Shown here: positions 1-7,396 of the stretch, piece after piece
How the letters are laid out: each line of letters starts with the position of its first letter
Numbering within the stretch: position 1 is the first letter of the stretch
Origin: Flavobacteriaceae bacterium
Lineage (GTDB): Bacteria; Bacteroidota; Bacteroidia; Flavobacteriales; Flavobacteriaceae
Direction of reading: 5' to 3'
Assembly: GCA_014075215.1 (NCBI GenBank)
Contig: CP046177.1
Span: 3,720,501 to 3,784,500, forward strand
Length of the DNA stretch: 64,000 bases
The notes under the pieces: generated by a model
What the model was told of the DNA's origin: nothing
Database searches by the model: none
What the model saw: only the letters and a program-made list of their open reading frames with translations
Program-made: the position numbers and the translations under genes

Positions 1-686
1 CCAGAGAAGGTACTAGAAAGCTAATGAAATCCTTACATAATGATTTTAGGAAACAGAATATAAATATAGGTAGAGACCAGTTATTTAGAATCTTAAAAGA
101 AAATAATTTGTTAATTAGAAGGAAAAAATATTCTTCTAAAACAACCAACTCTTACCATCGTTTTTATAAATATAAAAATATCATAAAAGACCTGATCATT
201 AATAGACCTAACCAAGTTTGGGCTTCGGATATTACCTATATAAGAACTATAAATGGATTTTGTTATTTAGCACTTATTACTGATATGTATTCAAGAAAAA
301 TAGTAGGCTATGATATTAGTGATAGTTTAGAACTTAAAGGCTGTGTTAGAGCTTTAAATAAAGCTATTTATCAAACTAAAAATACCGAAGAAATCATACA
401 TCATTCTGATAGAGGAATACAATATTGTAGCAATGTTTATACTCAAATTTTGAAAAGAAAAAAGATACAAATCAGTATGACCCAAGAAAATCATTGCTAC
501 GAAAACGCAATGGCCGAAAGAGTTAACGGAATTTTAAAAGATGAATTCTTCCTCGACCAAACATTTACAAATATCAATCACGCCAAAAAAGCAACAAAAA
601 ATGCAATCAAATTATATAATAATAAAAGATTACATTTATCTTTAGATTATAAAACACCTAATTACGTGCACAAAAATGTAGCATAA
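1..686 (+). CDS. IS3-family transposase OrfB, 5'-truncated by window edge
   Basis: The reading frame is open from base 3, so this is the 3' part of a gene and not a gene starting at the ATG at 24. The protein is identical to residues about 60-285 of the complete OrfB at 1162-2019. It carries the rve-type DDE integrase core: WASDITYI (first Asp), HSDRGIQYCS (second Asp) and ENHCYENAMAERVNGILKDE (Glu). The catalytic triad is complete, so the protein would be active if the left part is intact. It catalyses strand transfer of the IS and has no host role. Its 3' end lies 40 bases before the element's right terminal repeat. Confidence 0.9.
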   Translation, partial: REGTRKLMKSLHNDFRKQNINIGRDQLFRILKENNLLIRRKKYSSKTTNSYHRFYKYKNIIKDLIINRPNQVWASDITYIRTINGFCYLALITDMYSRKIVGYDISDSLELKGCVRALNKAIYQTKNTEEIIHHSDRGIQYCSNVYTQILKRKKIQISMTQENHCYENAMAERVNGILKDEFFLDQTFTNINHAKKATKNAIKLYNNKRLHLSLDYKTPNYVHKNVA

Positions 687-726
687 ATTTTAATAATTAA
701 CTGTAGCCCTATTTTAGGACGAGACA
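1..726 (+). mobile_element. IS3-family element copy 1 (5' part outside window)
   Basis: This is the right-hand part of an insertion sequence that is complete in inverted orientation at 1122-2430. The two copies are identical over the shared coding and 3' region and diverge exactly after base 726. The right terminal repeat (710-726) pairs with the left terminal repeat seen in the complete copy. The ends read TGTCTCGTCCTAAAAT and TGACCCGTCCTGAAAT, so the element has TG..CA ends. The left end lies outside the window. Confidence 0.9.
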
Positions 727-889
727 TTTGAGTTAACCAATCGGCGAGTTCGTATAGGTTCTCATTGTAAACCCCGAATTCTTTAGCATCCGAATCGGTT
801 TGCCCTACTGCCACCCAATGGCTACGGCTGCCAATGTCAATACCTGCAGCATTGGTATTGACTACGTTTAAAGACATTTTTTCTTCCAT
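727..889 (-). pseudogene. IS110-family transposase, N-terminal fragment (inverted)
   Basis: Translating from the ATG at 889 gives a start typical of IS110 DEDD transposases, with AGIDIGSRSHWVAVG carrying the first catalytic Asp. It ends at ADWLTQ, where the IS3 terminus begins. The rest of the gene lies at 2431-3650 on the other strand. Joining ...ACTC, AAA and ACAACATC restores one frame reading ADWLTQ-NNIKTVAMESTG. This identifies AAA as a 3-bp target duplication of the IS3 insertion. The fragment now sits between two inverted IS3 copies, so recombination between them has flipped it. It cannot be functional. Confidence 0.9.
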
Positions 890-1121
890 TGTTAATATGT
901 GCTTAAAGGCTCTAAGAGAATGTGCTTTAGGCAAAGAGATTATTCTGAACGGGACGGTCGCCAATGGACTAACGGCAAACATTCCAACCAGGATTGCGCT
1001 CGTGCTTACACAAGGTAGCAACACTTTGAAAAACGGTTTTGCAAAGAGCTGTAATTTAAAACCATAAGGTACAAATTTTACGTTAGCCAAGAGGCTAAAG
1101 TTTCCACGAGTCTATGAGGGG
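890..1121 (-). other. 5' non-coding region of the broken IS110 element (bridge-RNA candidate)
   Basis: This is about 230 bases upstream of the IS110 start codon with no convincing protein. A long non-coding leader before the transposase is typical of IS110-group elements, where it encodes the bridge RNA that pairs with donor and target DNA. No structure was worked out here; the assignment rests on position. The true left end of the IS110 may lie within this segment or may have been lost at 1121, where the IS3 copy starts. Confidence 0.3.
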
Positions 1122-1161
1122 TGTCTCGTCCTAAAATAGGGCTACAGTTAATTATTAAAAT

Positions 1162-2019
1162 TTATGCTACATTTTTGTGCACGTAATTAGGTGTTTTATA
1201 ATCTAAAGATAAATGTAATCTTTTATTATTATATAATTTGATTGCATTTTTTGTTGCTTTTTTGGCGTGATTGATATTTGTAAATGTTTGGTCGAGGAAG
1301 AATTCATCTTTTAAAATTCCGTTAACTCTTTCGGCCATTGCGTTTTCGTAGCAATGATTTTCTTGGGTCATACTGATTTGTATCTTTTTTCTTTTCAAAA
1401 TTTGAGTATAAACATTGCTACAATATTGTATTCCTCTATCAGAATGATGTATGATTTCTTCGGTATTTTTAGTTTGATAAATAGCTTTATTTAAAGCTCT
1501 AACACAGCCTTTAAGTTCTAAACTATCACTAATATCATAGCCTACTATTTTTCTTGAATACATATCAGTAATAAGTGCTAAATAACAAAATCCATTTATA
1601 GTTCTTATATAGGTAATATCCGAAGCCCAAACTTGGTTAGGTCTATTAATGATCAGGTCTTTTATGATATTTTTATATTTATAAAAACGATGGTAAGAGT
1701 TGGTTGTTTTAGAAGAATATTTTTTCCTTCTAATTAACAAATTATTTTCTTTTAAGATTCTAAATAACTGGTCTCTACCTATATTTATATTCTGTTTCCT
1801 AAAATCATTATGTAAGGATTTCATTAGCTTTCTAGTACCTTCTCTGGGTAATGTTTTCCTGCTTTTTTTAACAAGCATTATTACATTTTGTTCTATTTGT
1901 TTTTTAAGAACAAACCTTTTTTGATATTTGTAATAAGCATCTCTTTTTAACTCGAAAGCATTACAAATAGTAGCGATGGCGTACCTTCTTTTTTTTCTAT
2001 TAATCGGTGCTATTTTCAT
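1162..2019 (-). CDS. IS3-family transposase OrfB (DDE integrase)
   Basis: The protein has 285 aa, normal for IS3 OrfB. The N-terminal part (residues 1-65) is an HTH_21-like region (IATICNAFELKRDAYYKYQ), followed by the rve integrase core. The catalytic residues are visible in WASDITYI, HSDRGIQ and ENAMAERVNGILKDE. The start codon overlaps the orfA stop as TAATG, so translation may be coupled. A run of nine A (plus-strand T run 2037-2045) near the orfA 3' end could allow the frameshift that usually makes the OrfAB transposase. The protein is identical to copy 1 over the overlapping part, so the transposition is recent. Confidence 0.93.
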   Translation of the reverse strand: MKIAPINRKKRRYAIATICNAFELKRDAYYKYQKRFVLKKQIEQNVIMLVKKSRKTLPREGTRKLMKSLHNDFRKQNINIGRDQLFRILKENNLLIRRKKYSSKTTNSYHRFYKYKNIIKDLIINRPNQVWASDITYIRTINGFCYLALITDMYSRKIVGYDISDSLELKGCVRALNKAIYQTKNTEEIIHHSDRGIQYCSNVYTQILKRKKIQISMTQENHCYENAMAERVNGILKDEFFLDQTFTNINHAKKATKNAIKLYNNKRLHLSLDYKTPNYVHKNVA

Positions 2020-2414
2020 TAAGGCTTTATGTTTAAGTTTTTTTTTAATTCTTCAACATTTTTATAGCCAAGATTTTCAGCAGCTACTTCAAGATAACTA
2101 TCATTCACAAGTTTATCTAGATCCTTTTTAATAAGAAGATCTTTGAGTTGTTTTAGCTCTTTTTGAAGGGCTTTAATACGGGATAATTCGTCGTCTGTTT
2201 GCACGGTTACACGGGTGTTCATTAAATCTTTACGGTCATATTTTTTAATCCATACGTTTATCGTACTAGATTGTATGCCGTAAGTTAAGGCAATTTGTCT
2301 TTTGGAATGGTTTCCTTTGGTAAGTTCTGCTAATACTTTGAGTTTAAAACTCTCACTATAACGTCTTACATATCCATCATTTTTATACATATACTTGTTG
2401 TTTTTTGTATACAT
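2019..2414 (-). CDS. IS3-family transposase OrfA (HTH_Tnp_1)
   Basis: The protein has 131 aa. Residues about 18-60 form the HTH_Tnp_1 helix-turn-helix (SESFKLKVLAELTKG and SKRQIALTYGIQSSTINVWI) that binds IS ends. A leucine-rich coiled coil follows (LSRIKALQKELKQLKDLLIK) and serves for multimerisation in this family. It ends in an A-rich stretch, where IS3 elements commonly shift -1 into orfB. It starts just inside the left terminal repeat. It looks intact. Confidence 0.9.
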   Translation of the reverse strand: MYTKNNKYMYKNDGYVRRYSESFKLKVLAELTKGNHSKRQIALTYGIQSSTINVWIKKYDRKDLMNTRVTVQTDDELSRIKALQKELKQLKDLLIKKDLDKLVNDSYLEVAAENLGYKNVEELKKNLNIKP

Positions 2415-2430
2415 ATTTCAGGACGGGTCA

Positions 2431-3650
2431 AAAACAACATCAAAACCGTAGCTATGGAAAGTACAGGCAACTACTGGCAAAATCTGCACGCTGTCCTTAC
2501 CGCCAAAGGTTTTGAAATTACCCTTTGCAATGGAAAGTTTACCAAAAACATTAAAGGTAAAAAGACCGATGTGAAAGACTGTCAATGGATACAAAAGCTA
2601 CACAGCTTAGGGTTACTATCAGGCAGCTTTTTACCTGATGAAGATACTGAAATTCTACGCACCTTTACAAGACACAGGAGTAATTTGATAAAACAAGCTG
2701 CATCAGCTACCAAGAAAATACAAAAGTATCTTAGACTGATCAATATCCGTTTGGATGTGGTCGTTAAAGATATTGTTGGACTTACAGGACTTAAAATTAT
2801 AAGAGCCATCGCAATGGGAGAAACCAACCCTAAAACATTAGCAAGTTACAGACACTATAACTGTAAAAAAAGTGAAGAAGAAATCGGCAAAGCCTTGCAC
2901 TCTAATGGCAGAAAAGATTTTCTTTATGCCTTAAAAGACGAATTAGACACTTATGAATTCATTCAAAAGAAAATTAGAGAATGTGATGACCAAATTGCTG
3001 AAAAACTTGATGATATAATCAGTAAAGACCCGGAGAAACAAGAACATCACATTGCTAAAAAGCCTTACAAACGTATCAATAAAAATACCCCAAAATATAT
3101 AGATATCAACTTAAAATCCTATCAAATATTTAAAAGCATAGATTTACTTGCTATTGAGGGCATGATGAGTTATAATACCGTATTAGCCATTATGAGTGAA
3201 GTAGGCTATGATGGCATAAAAAAGTTTAAAACCGCTAAGCAATTTACCTCTTGGCTCAGACTTGGACCAAACAACAAAGTAAGTGGCGGAAAGGTGCTAT
3301 CGACTAAAGTAGGCAAGGGAAGTAATCGGCTTAAAATAACACTTCGTAATGCTGCAAATGCTATTGGAAATTTAAAGGATAGTAACCCATTAAGAGATTT
3401 CTTTCATAGAATTAATTTTAGAAAAGGACGTGTCTCTGCCATCACGGCTACGGCAAGAAAATTAGCAGTAATCATCTGGAATATGGTCGTCAAAGGAGTA
3501 CCATACCAAAACCCAGAAGGCTACCTTTACCTTGACCAAAAAAGAAAACTTGGATTAGTTAAAAGAATTAGAAAACAAATCGATAAATTTGGATTGACTA
3601 ATGAAAACTTAGAACTAAATTTAAAACAACTGCTAGAGGCTAAATACTGA
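2431..3650 (+). pseudogene. IS110-family transposase, C-terminal part
   Basis: This is the rest of the IS110 gene started at 727-889. The frame is open from the IS3 end. It reads NNIKTVAMESTGNYWQ (RuvC-like second motif), then KTDVKDCQWIQKL (third acidic motif). It includes the Transposase_20 region (LLAIEGMMSYNTVLAIMSEVG, TSWLRLGPNNKVSGGK) with a downstream Ser-containing C-terminal domain. An ATG at 2454 would give a 398-aa product, but it lacks the first DEDD aspartate, so it cannot be an active recombinase. The stop at 3648-3650 is followed at once by the ATG of a lipoprotein gene, leaving no room for a normal IS110 right end. The element may also be truncated on that side. Confidence 0.9.
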
Positions 3651-4313
3651 ATGAACAAAATTTTATTAATATTACCCTTTTTTCTACTGACTATTGTAGG
3701 CTGTAAAGCACAGGATAAAGAACCATCTGATTTTATTCCGAAAGGATATACTGAATTTGAAAAATATTTTGGAGACCTTAATAAAGATGGATTGGAAGAT
3801 TGTGTTTTGATAATCAAAAAGTCTGATACAGCAAATATTGTTACGAATCGATTTGACAAAAAAGTTGATAGAAATAGACGTGGAATTATTGTATTGTTTA
3901 AAAATGAAAAAGGTTATCAACTTGCTGATAAAAACTATGATTGTTTTTCATCCGAAAATGAAGATGGTGGAGTTTATTTTCCGCCAGAATTATGGATTGA
4001 AATTAAAAATAACAAATTGTATGTTCATTATGGACACGGCAGATATGGATATTGGAAATACAATTTCCGATTTCAAAACTCGAATTTTGAGTTAATTGGA
4101 TATGATTCAAGTAGTAATCGTGGACCGATCACAATGACGGAAACAAGTATTAACTTCTTGACAAGAAAAAAATTAATCAAAGAGAACATTAATAAAAATG
4201 ATGAAGGCGGAGAAGAAAAGTTTAAAGAAACTTGGAATGATATTGAAATAGAAAATCTAATCAAACTGTCTGAAATAAAAGACTTTGACGAATTAGATAT
4301 GTATAATCATTAA
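3651..4313 (+). CDS. secreted lipoprotein of unknown function
   Basis: The protein has 220 aa. It starts with a type II signal peptide: a short charged start, a hydrophobic LILPFFLLTIV, and lipobox VGC with Cys18. The mature part holds GDLNKDGLEDCVLI, an Asp-rich calcium-loop-like motif as in FG-GAP/VCBS repeats. A Trp/Tyr-rich beta region follows (YVHYGHGRYGYWKYNFRF). I do not recognise a named family with known function. It begins directly after the IS110 stop and has no sibling gene downstream. It may be a passenger brought in with mobile DNA. The start choice is supported by the signal peptide. Confidence 0.75.
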   Translation: MNKILLILPFFLLTIVGCKAQDKEPSDFIPKGYTEFEKYFGDLNKDGLEDCVLIIKKSDTANIVTNRFDKKVDRNRRGIIVLFKNEKGYQLADKNYDCFSSENEDGGVYFPPELWIEIKNNKLYVHYGHGRYGYWKYNFRFQNSNFELIGYDSSSNRGPITMTETSINFLTRKKLIKENINKNDEGGEEKFKETWNDIEIENLIKLSEIKDFDELDMYNH

Positions 4314-4337
4314 ATAAAAAACTGCCCACAACAACAC

Positions 4338-4363
4338 CTAAACTGCATTAAAACGCAGTTTAG
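4338..4363. repeat. perfect 9-bp hairpin between accessory genes
   Basis: CTAAACTGC and GCAGTTTAG are perfect complements around the loop ATTAAAAC. The hairpin sits in the 85 bases between two accessory genes and has no T-tract, so it is not a standard terminator. It could be part of an integron-like recombination site or a mobile-element end. I found no second copy in the window. Confidence 0.5.
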
Positions 4364-4398
4364 CCAAACCGCCGTCGGCAATTCACGAAGACAAGAAC

Positions 4399-4893
4399 AT
4401 GAAAGAAAAATATTTTTTCTGCTTGTTTGATGTTTTAGGCTTTTCTAAAAAGCTAGCGGATATTAGGGTGGAAGAAATGAATAAACTCTATCAGGTTTTA
4501 GCGAAAAGAGTAAATTCAATAAGTGGTTTTATTGCAATGGTTCCTAATGTTTCAGGTCATATTGGAGTTTGTTCAAGAGACATTGATAGCCATTATTTTA
4601 GCGATACATTTATTTTATGGACTAAAGCATTATCAGACCCCACGGCACGACTATTCACTGAATTGGTGAGCGACTTAATTTGCGATGGAATTGAAATGAA
4701 TTTGCCTCTCAGAGGAACAATCACTTATGGCGATTTAATATTGGATAAACCCACAAATACTTTTATTGGCGAGCCTATTATTGAAGCTCATAACATAGAG
4801 GTTAATCAAGATTGGATAGGTGTTTCTTTTGGAAAATCTGTATCGGCAAATGAAGCCCGGCTGCGCCCGATAAGCAGCGGTGGATTTTTGTAG
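4399..4893 (+). CDS. class III nucleotidyl-cyclase-like protein, probably 3'-truncated
   Basis: The protein has 164 aa. Three stretches match the order of a class III cyclase fold. CLFDVLGFS (residues 7-15) resembles the F-D-I-x-G-F metal motif. HYFSDTFILW (about 63-72) is in the position of the second metal aspartate hairpin. LPLRGTITYGDLILD (about 101-115) is in the position of the R-x-G-x-x-x-G strand. The ending ANEARLRPISSGGFL runs into a locally GC-rich stretch unlike the gene, so the C-terminus was probably replaced by a rearrangement. No TIR or membrane effector gene sits beside it, so a Pycsar defence assignment is not supported. The fold is inferred; the substrate is unknown. Confidence 0.55.
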   Translation: MKEKYFFCLFDVLGFSKKLADIRVEEMNKLYQVLAKRVNSISGFIAMVPNVSGHIGVCSRDIDSHYFSDTFILWTKALSDPTARLFTELVSDLICDGIEMNLPLRGTITYGDLILDKPTNTFIGEPIIEAHNIEVNQDWIGVSFGKSVSANEARLRPISSGGFL

Positions 4894-5243
4894 GCGACTC
4901 ATAGGAGCCGTCAGCAAAAATACAGAGTAGCTGCGGGTGAGCGGAGCAGAAGCAGGGAGGCAGCAGCTTTTTTTAAAGCCAAGCGCAGCGGATAGGCGTA
5001 AAAAAGTGCTGCACAGAGGGGCGTAGCGAACACCTTTGATTCCGCTACTAAAGTTTGTTTCAAGTTTGAGGAGTTTCCAGTTCCGGATGCTGCTAAATCA
5101 CCCACTATAAGTGGTATACTATCAATTTTTCTTATAGCACTATCAATAAAATTTATGGAAGATCGAGGAGTTAAAAAGTTTTTGGGTTTCTGGTTAAACT
5201 CATCCTGCTTTTTCAATAATACTTTTTATATCTTTGTATAACT
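4894..5243. other. rearranged GC-rich stretch without a convincing gene
   Basis: Bases about 4850-5040 are clearly richer in G+C than the surroundings and contain many short GCAGC/GCGGA runs, suggesting imported or junction DNA. From about 5041 to 5240 both strands are open. The plus strand reads a hydrophobic C-terminus-like peptide ending at a TAA at 5238-5240 just before the antitoxin gene. The minus strand reads a 101-aa frame. Neither shows a recognisable domain, so no gene is called. Confidence 0.5.
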
Positions 5244-5480
5244 ATGGACGTGAAAACAATAAAATTAGACTTGATTAATTGGCTTATTCATCTTAAAGAT
5301 GAAGCAATCATTAATAAGATAAATTCTATTAAAAATAATGATAAAGATTCTATTGACTCTTTTTTTGAAGAAAATAATCAAATTAGGCGGTTGTTAGATC
5401 AACGTCTCAAAGAAAGACCTACAACATTTACTGACGCCAGAGTTTCTTTAAATAAGATTAAAGAACAACATGGGCTTTAA
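5244..5480 (+). CDS. antitoxin-like small protein of a ParE/RelE-type pair
   Basis: The protein has 78 aa and is charged and mostly helical. It begins MDVKTIKLDLINWLIHL and contains LKDEAIINKINSIKN, which resembles the N-terminal helices of Bacteroidota antitoxins paired with ParE/RelE toxins. Its stop codon overlaps the ATG of a toxin-like frame by 11 bases (ATG at 5470), a typical translationally coupled toxin-antitoxin layout. The toxin is broken, so this is an orphan antitoxin. The assignment comes from context and length; there is no decisive motif. Confidence 0.65.
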   Translation: MDVKTIKLDLINWLIHLKDEAIINKINSIKNNDKDSIDSFFEENNQIRRLLDQRLKERPTTFTDARVSLNKIKEQHGL

Positions 5481-5580
5481 TCTTGTTATTTCTCCTTTAG
5501 CAGAATTAGATATTGCAGAAGCTTATGCACATTATGCTGCCCTACTCTTCATAAGCATAACTTTTTATTCTTATCCCTGA
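5470..5580 (+). pseudogene. ParE/RelE-type toxin, N-terminal remnant
   Basis: The frame starting inside the antitoxin stop reads MGFNLVISPLAELDIAEAYA, matching the beta1-alpha1 start of ParE toxins (ISPxAxxDIxExxxxY). After HYAA the similarity ends and a stop follows at 5578-5580, giving 36 residues against the usual 95-100. The sequence after about 5550 is the foreign flank in which the IS110 element sits. It is not functional. Confidence 0.7.
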
Positions 5581-5730
5581 CGGCACTAGCTACAAGCTAG
5601 CACTAGCCTTTAGATTAGCAAATAGAAATAATTACTTAAAATAAAAACATAATAGTTATGATGAAATTTCTTTTTTTGCTTCTTTTTTTCTTTGTTAATA
5701 ACTCTTATTTTGTTGATAACCAAAAACACA

Positions 5731-5869
5731 AAAGAACGGAGTGAACTTTAGCGGCCAGCTAGCTTTTTAGAGCCATCCCCCGTATTAGTCTCCGTTCTTT
5801 TTAAAAGTTACTTAGAACCATATAGAATTTCAGTTTCTGCCCTTATTAAAGGTCTTAGTTTAAGTAACT
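5731..5869 (+). ncRNA. predicted bridge RNA of IS110 copy A (two stem-loops)
   Basis: Upstream of the transposase are two consecutive hairpins. The first is AAAGAACGGAG (5731-5741) with CTCCGTTCTTT (5790-5800), enclosing a 48-base loop. The second is AGTTACTTA (5806-5814) with TAAGTAACT (5861-5869), enclosing a 46-base loop. Two large internal-loop hairpins in the 5' leader are the known architecture of IS110 bridge RNAs, with a target-binding loop first and a donor-binding loop second. The first loop shares AGCTAGC with the left flank of copy A. It also holds CCATCCCCCGTA, resembling CATCCCGTA at the copy B target. The RNA itself is inferred from structure and position. Confidence 0.7.
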
Positions 5870-5894
5870 ATTATTAATATCTAATTACAAAATT

Positions 5895-6890
5895 ATGAAA
5901 ACAAATGAAATTATCGGAATCGATGTCAGTAAATTATTAATTGATGTTTGTATCTATTCTAAACAAATTGTTCAACAGTTTGAGAACAGTAAATCTGGAT
6001 TTAAATTAATGCTAAAGTGGAGTTTTAAAAATTCGTCTTTCTCTAAAGAAGAAACCATGTTTGTATTTGAACATACAGGAATGTACTCTCATTTATTATC
6101 TGTGTCTTTAACTGAACAAAAATTATCTTTTTTCATAGCTTCTGGTTTAGAAATTAAAAGATCTATTGGTATTGCTCGTGGAAAGGATGACCAAATTGAT
6201 GCCAAACGCATTGCTCTATATGGGTATCGATTAAAAGAAGAACTTAAACCCAGTAAGCTACCTAAAAGAAGTATATTACAACTAAAAAGTCTCTTATCTT
6301 TAAGGACAAAACTTAACAAACAAAGAGCTGGTTTTAAAGTTACTTTGAAAGAACAAAAAAGAATTTATAAAGCAAAAGAGTATAAAATAATCTTTGACGT
6401 TCAACAAAAAATGATTGCAGAACTAACCAAACAAATACACAAGATTAATACTCAAATGCAAGCTATTATTGACCAAAATATAATGTTAAAAGAAACCTAT
6501 AAACTTGTTACTAGTGTTAAAGGTATAGGAATGCAAACTGCTATAATGATGATTGTGTTTACTGACAATTTTTCAAAATTTGAAAACTGGAGAAAGTTTG
6601 CCTCTTATTGTGGTGTTGCTCCTTTTCCTTACCAATCTGGAACTAGTATTAAAGGACGTACAAAAGTCTCTCATTTGGCTAATAAAAAATTGAAAGCAAT
6701 TATTAATATGTGCGCTATTTCTGCTATACAACATAACCCAGAAATGAAATTATACTATCATAAAAGAATAAAACAAGGCAAAAGTAAAATGAGTACCGTT
6801 AACATTATTAGAAACAAATTAATAGCAAGAGTGTTTGCCGTTGTCAAACGACAAACACCCTATGTAGATACTTTTAAATTTGCTGCATAA
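5895..6890 (+). CDS. IS110-family DEDD recombinase, intact
   Basis: The protein has 331 aa, normal for the family. The N-terminal RuvC-like DEDD domain shows IIGIDVSKLLIDVCIYS (Asp), MFVFEHTGMYSHLL (Glu) and GKDDQIDAKRIALYGYR (Asp-Asp). A coiled-coil linker of about 70 residues follows (LRTKLNKQRAGFKVTLKEQ). The C-terminal Transposase_20 domain contains LVTSVKGIGMQTAIMMIVFTD, and GVAPFPYQSGTSIKGRTKVS carries the likely nucleophilic Ser region. It works with the leader RNA to recombine donor and target. It is identical to the product at 56203-57198. The start ATG follows the second RNA hairpin by 26 bases. Confidence 0.93.
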   Translation: MKTNEIIGIDVSKLLIDVCIYSKQIVQQFENSKSGFKLMLKWSFKNSSFSKEETMFVFEHTGMYSHLLSVSLTEQKLSFFIASGLEIKRSIGIARGKDDQIDAKRIALYGYRLKEELKPSKLPKRSILQLKSLLSLRTKLNKQRAGFKVTLKEQKRIYKAKEYKIIFDVQQKMIAELTKQIHKINTQMQAIIDQNIMLKETYKLVTSVKGIGMQTAIMMIVFTDNFSKFENWRKFASYCGVAPFPYQSGTSIKGRTKVSHLANKKLKAIINMCAISAIQHNPEMKLYYHKRIKQGKSKMSTVNIIRNKLIARVFAVVKRQTPYVDTFKFAA

Positions 6891-6970
6891 ATTAGTAAAA
6901 ATAATATCTCAACTTTTACTTGTTTTTATCATAGAATACAAGGGGTTTTATTTTAGCTTGATTAAGGTTA

Positions 6971-7394
6971 TTATTTGTAGGCTTTAGGATTATTACTAAA
7001 ACTAATTTCTACAATACTATCTTTGATATAATTAACTTTAATCAAATTAGTTTTCACGTCACCTAACTCTATTAATTTTCCTTTATTAATATTAAATTTA
7101 ACGCCTTTAAAATTAGAGAGTTTACCTAAGTCTAAAAAATCAGCATATCTCGTGCTTCTATCTGTAGTTATATGATAGATTTTTTTTCTCCATTATAATT
7201 TACATTTAATAAGTCATTATCAAAGTTTGTCTCAAAGACTATATATAAAGCATTTCCATTTAATTGGTAAATAGTATCTTTTTTACTACCTATAATAACT
7301 TTATATTTATCTCTAATAACTTCATTATCTTTTCTTTACAACCGAGGAGAAAACATATAAGCGTGAAAAATAAGGCTCTTACAAATATTTTCAT
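6971..7394 (-). pseudogene. immunity-like lipoprotein, two frameshifts
   Basis: It starts MKIFVRALFFTLICFLLGC, a type II signal peptide with lipobox LGC. After CKEKI the frame breaks; adding one A restores DNEVIRDKYKVIIGSKKD. A second break after NYNGEKK is repaired by a one-base shift into IYHITTDRSTRYADFLDLG, and the frame then runs to the stop at 6971. The repaired product is about 140 aa. It lies 3 bases beyond the repaired stop of the RHS/metzincin toxin, so its original role is likely toxin immunity in the periplasm. The family is not recognised. Confidence 0.75.
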
Positions 7395-7396
7395 AA

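Larger units (their letters stand above)
1122..2430 (-). mobile_element. complete IS3-family element copy 2, 1309 bp
   Basis: The ends are imperfect 16-bp terminal repeats (TGTCTCGTCCTAAAAT and TGACCCGTCCTGAAAT). The element holds overlapping orfA and orfB on the minus strand. It is inserted antisense into the IS110 transposase gene; the AAA at 2431-2433 and the TTT at 727-729 are the two halves of the 3-bp target duplication. The bases on the left flank (1119-1121, GGG) do not match AAA. This is expected if the copies at 1-726 and 1122-2430 recombined and inverted the DNA between them. Confidence 0.92.
5607..6939 (+). mobile_element. IS110-family element copy A, 1333 bp
   Basis: The boundaries come from comparison with the inverted copy at 56154-57486. 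The two match from CCTTTAGATTAGC at the left to ATCATAGAATAC at the right and differ outside. It has no terminal inverted repeats, as expected for IS110. It contains a structured leader RNA and one DEDD transposase gene. Both copies have the same length and encode the same protein, so movement is recent. The left flank contains the small hairpin CTAGC-TACAA-GCTAG. Confidence 0.9.

Noticed and set aside
662..1090. 142-codon frame on the minus strand
   Set aside because: It joins the IS110 leader, the IS110 N-terminus and the IS3 end; only 727-889 is real coding sequence.
4338..4363. attC site or terminator
   Set aside because: The hairpin is perfect, unlike attC, and it lacks a T-run; left as an unexplained hairpin.
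4399..4893. Pycsar cyclase
   Set aside because: The cyclase-like fold is plausible, but no effector gene is adjacent and the C-terminus seems replaced.
4911..5216. 101-codon minus-strand frame
   Set aside because: No domain, overlaps a GC-rich junction, and the opposite strand is equally open over much of it.
5244..5580. Working toxin-antitoxin module
   Set aside because: The toxin has only 36 codons before foreign sequence and a stop.
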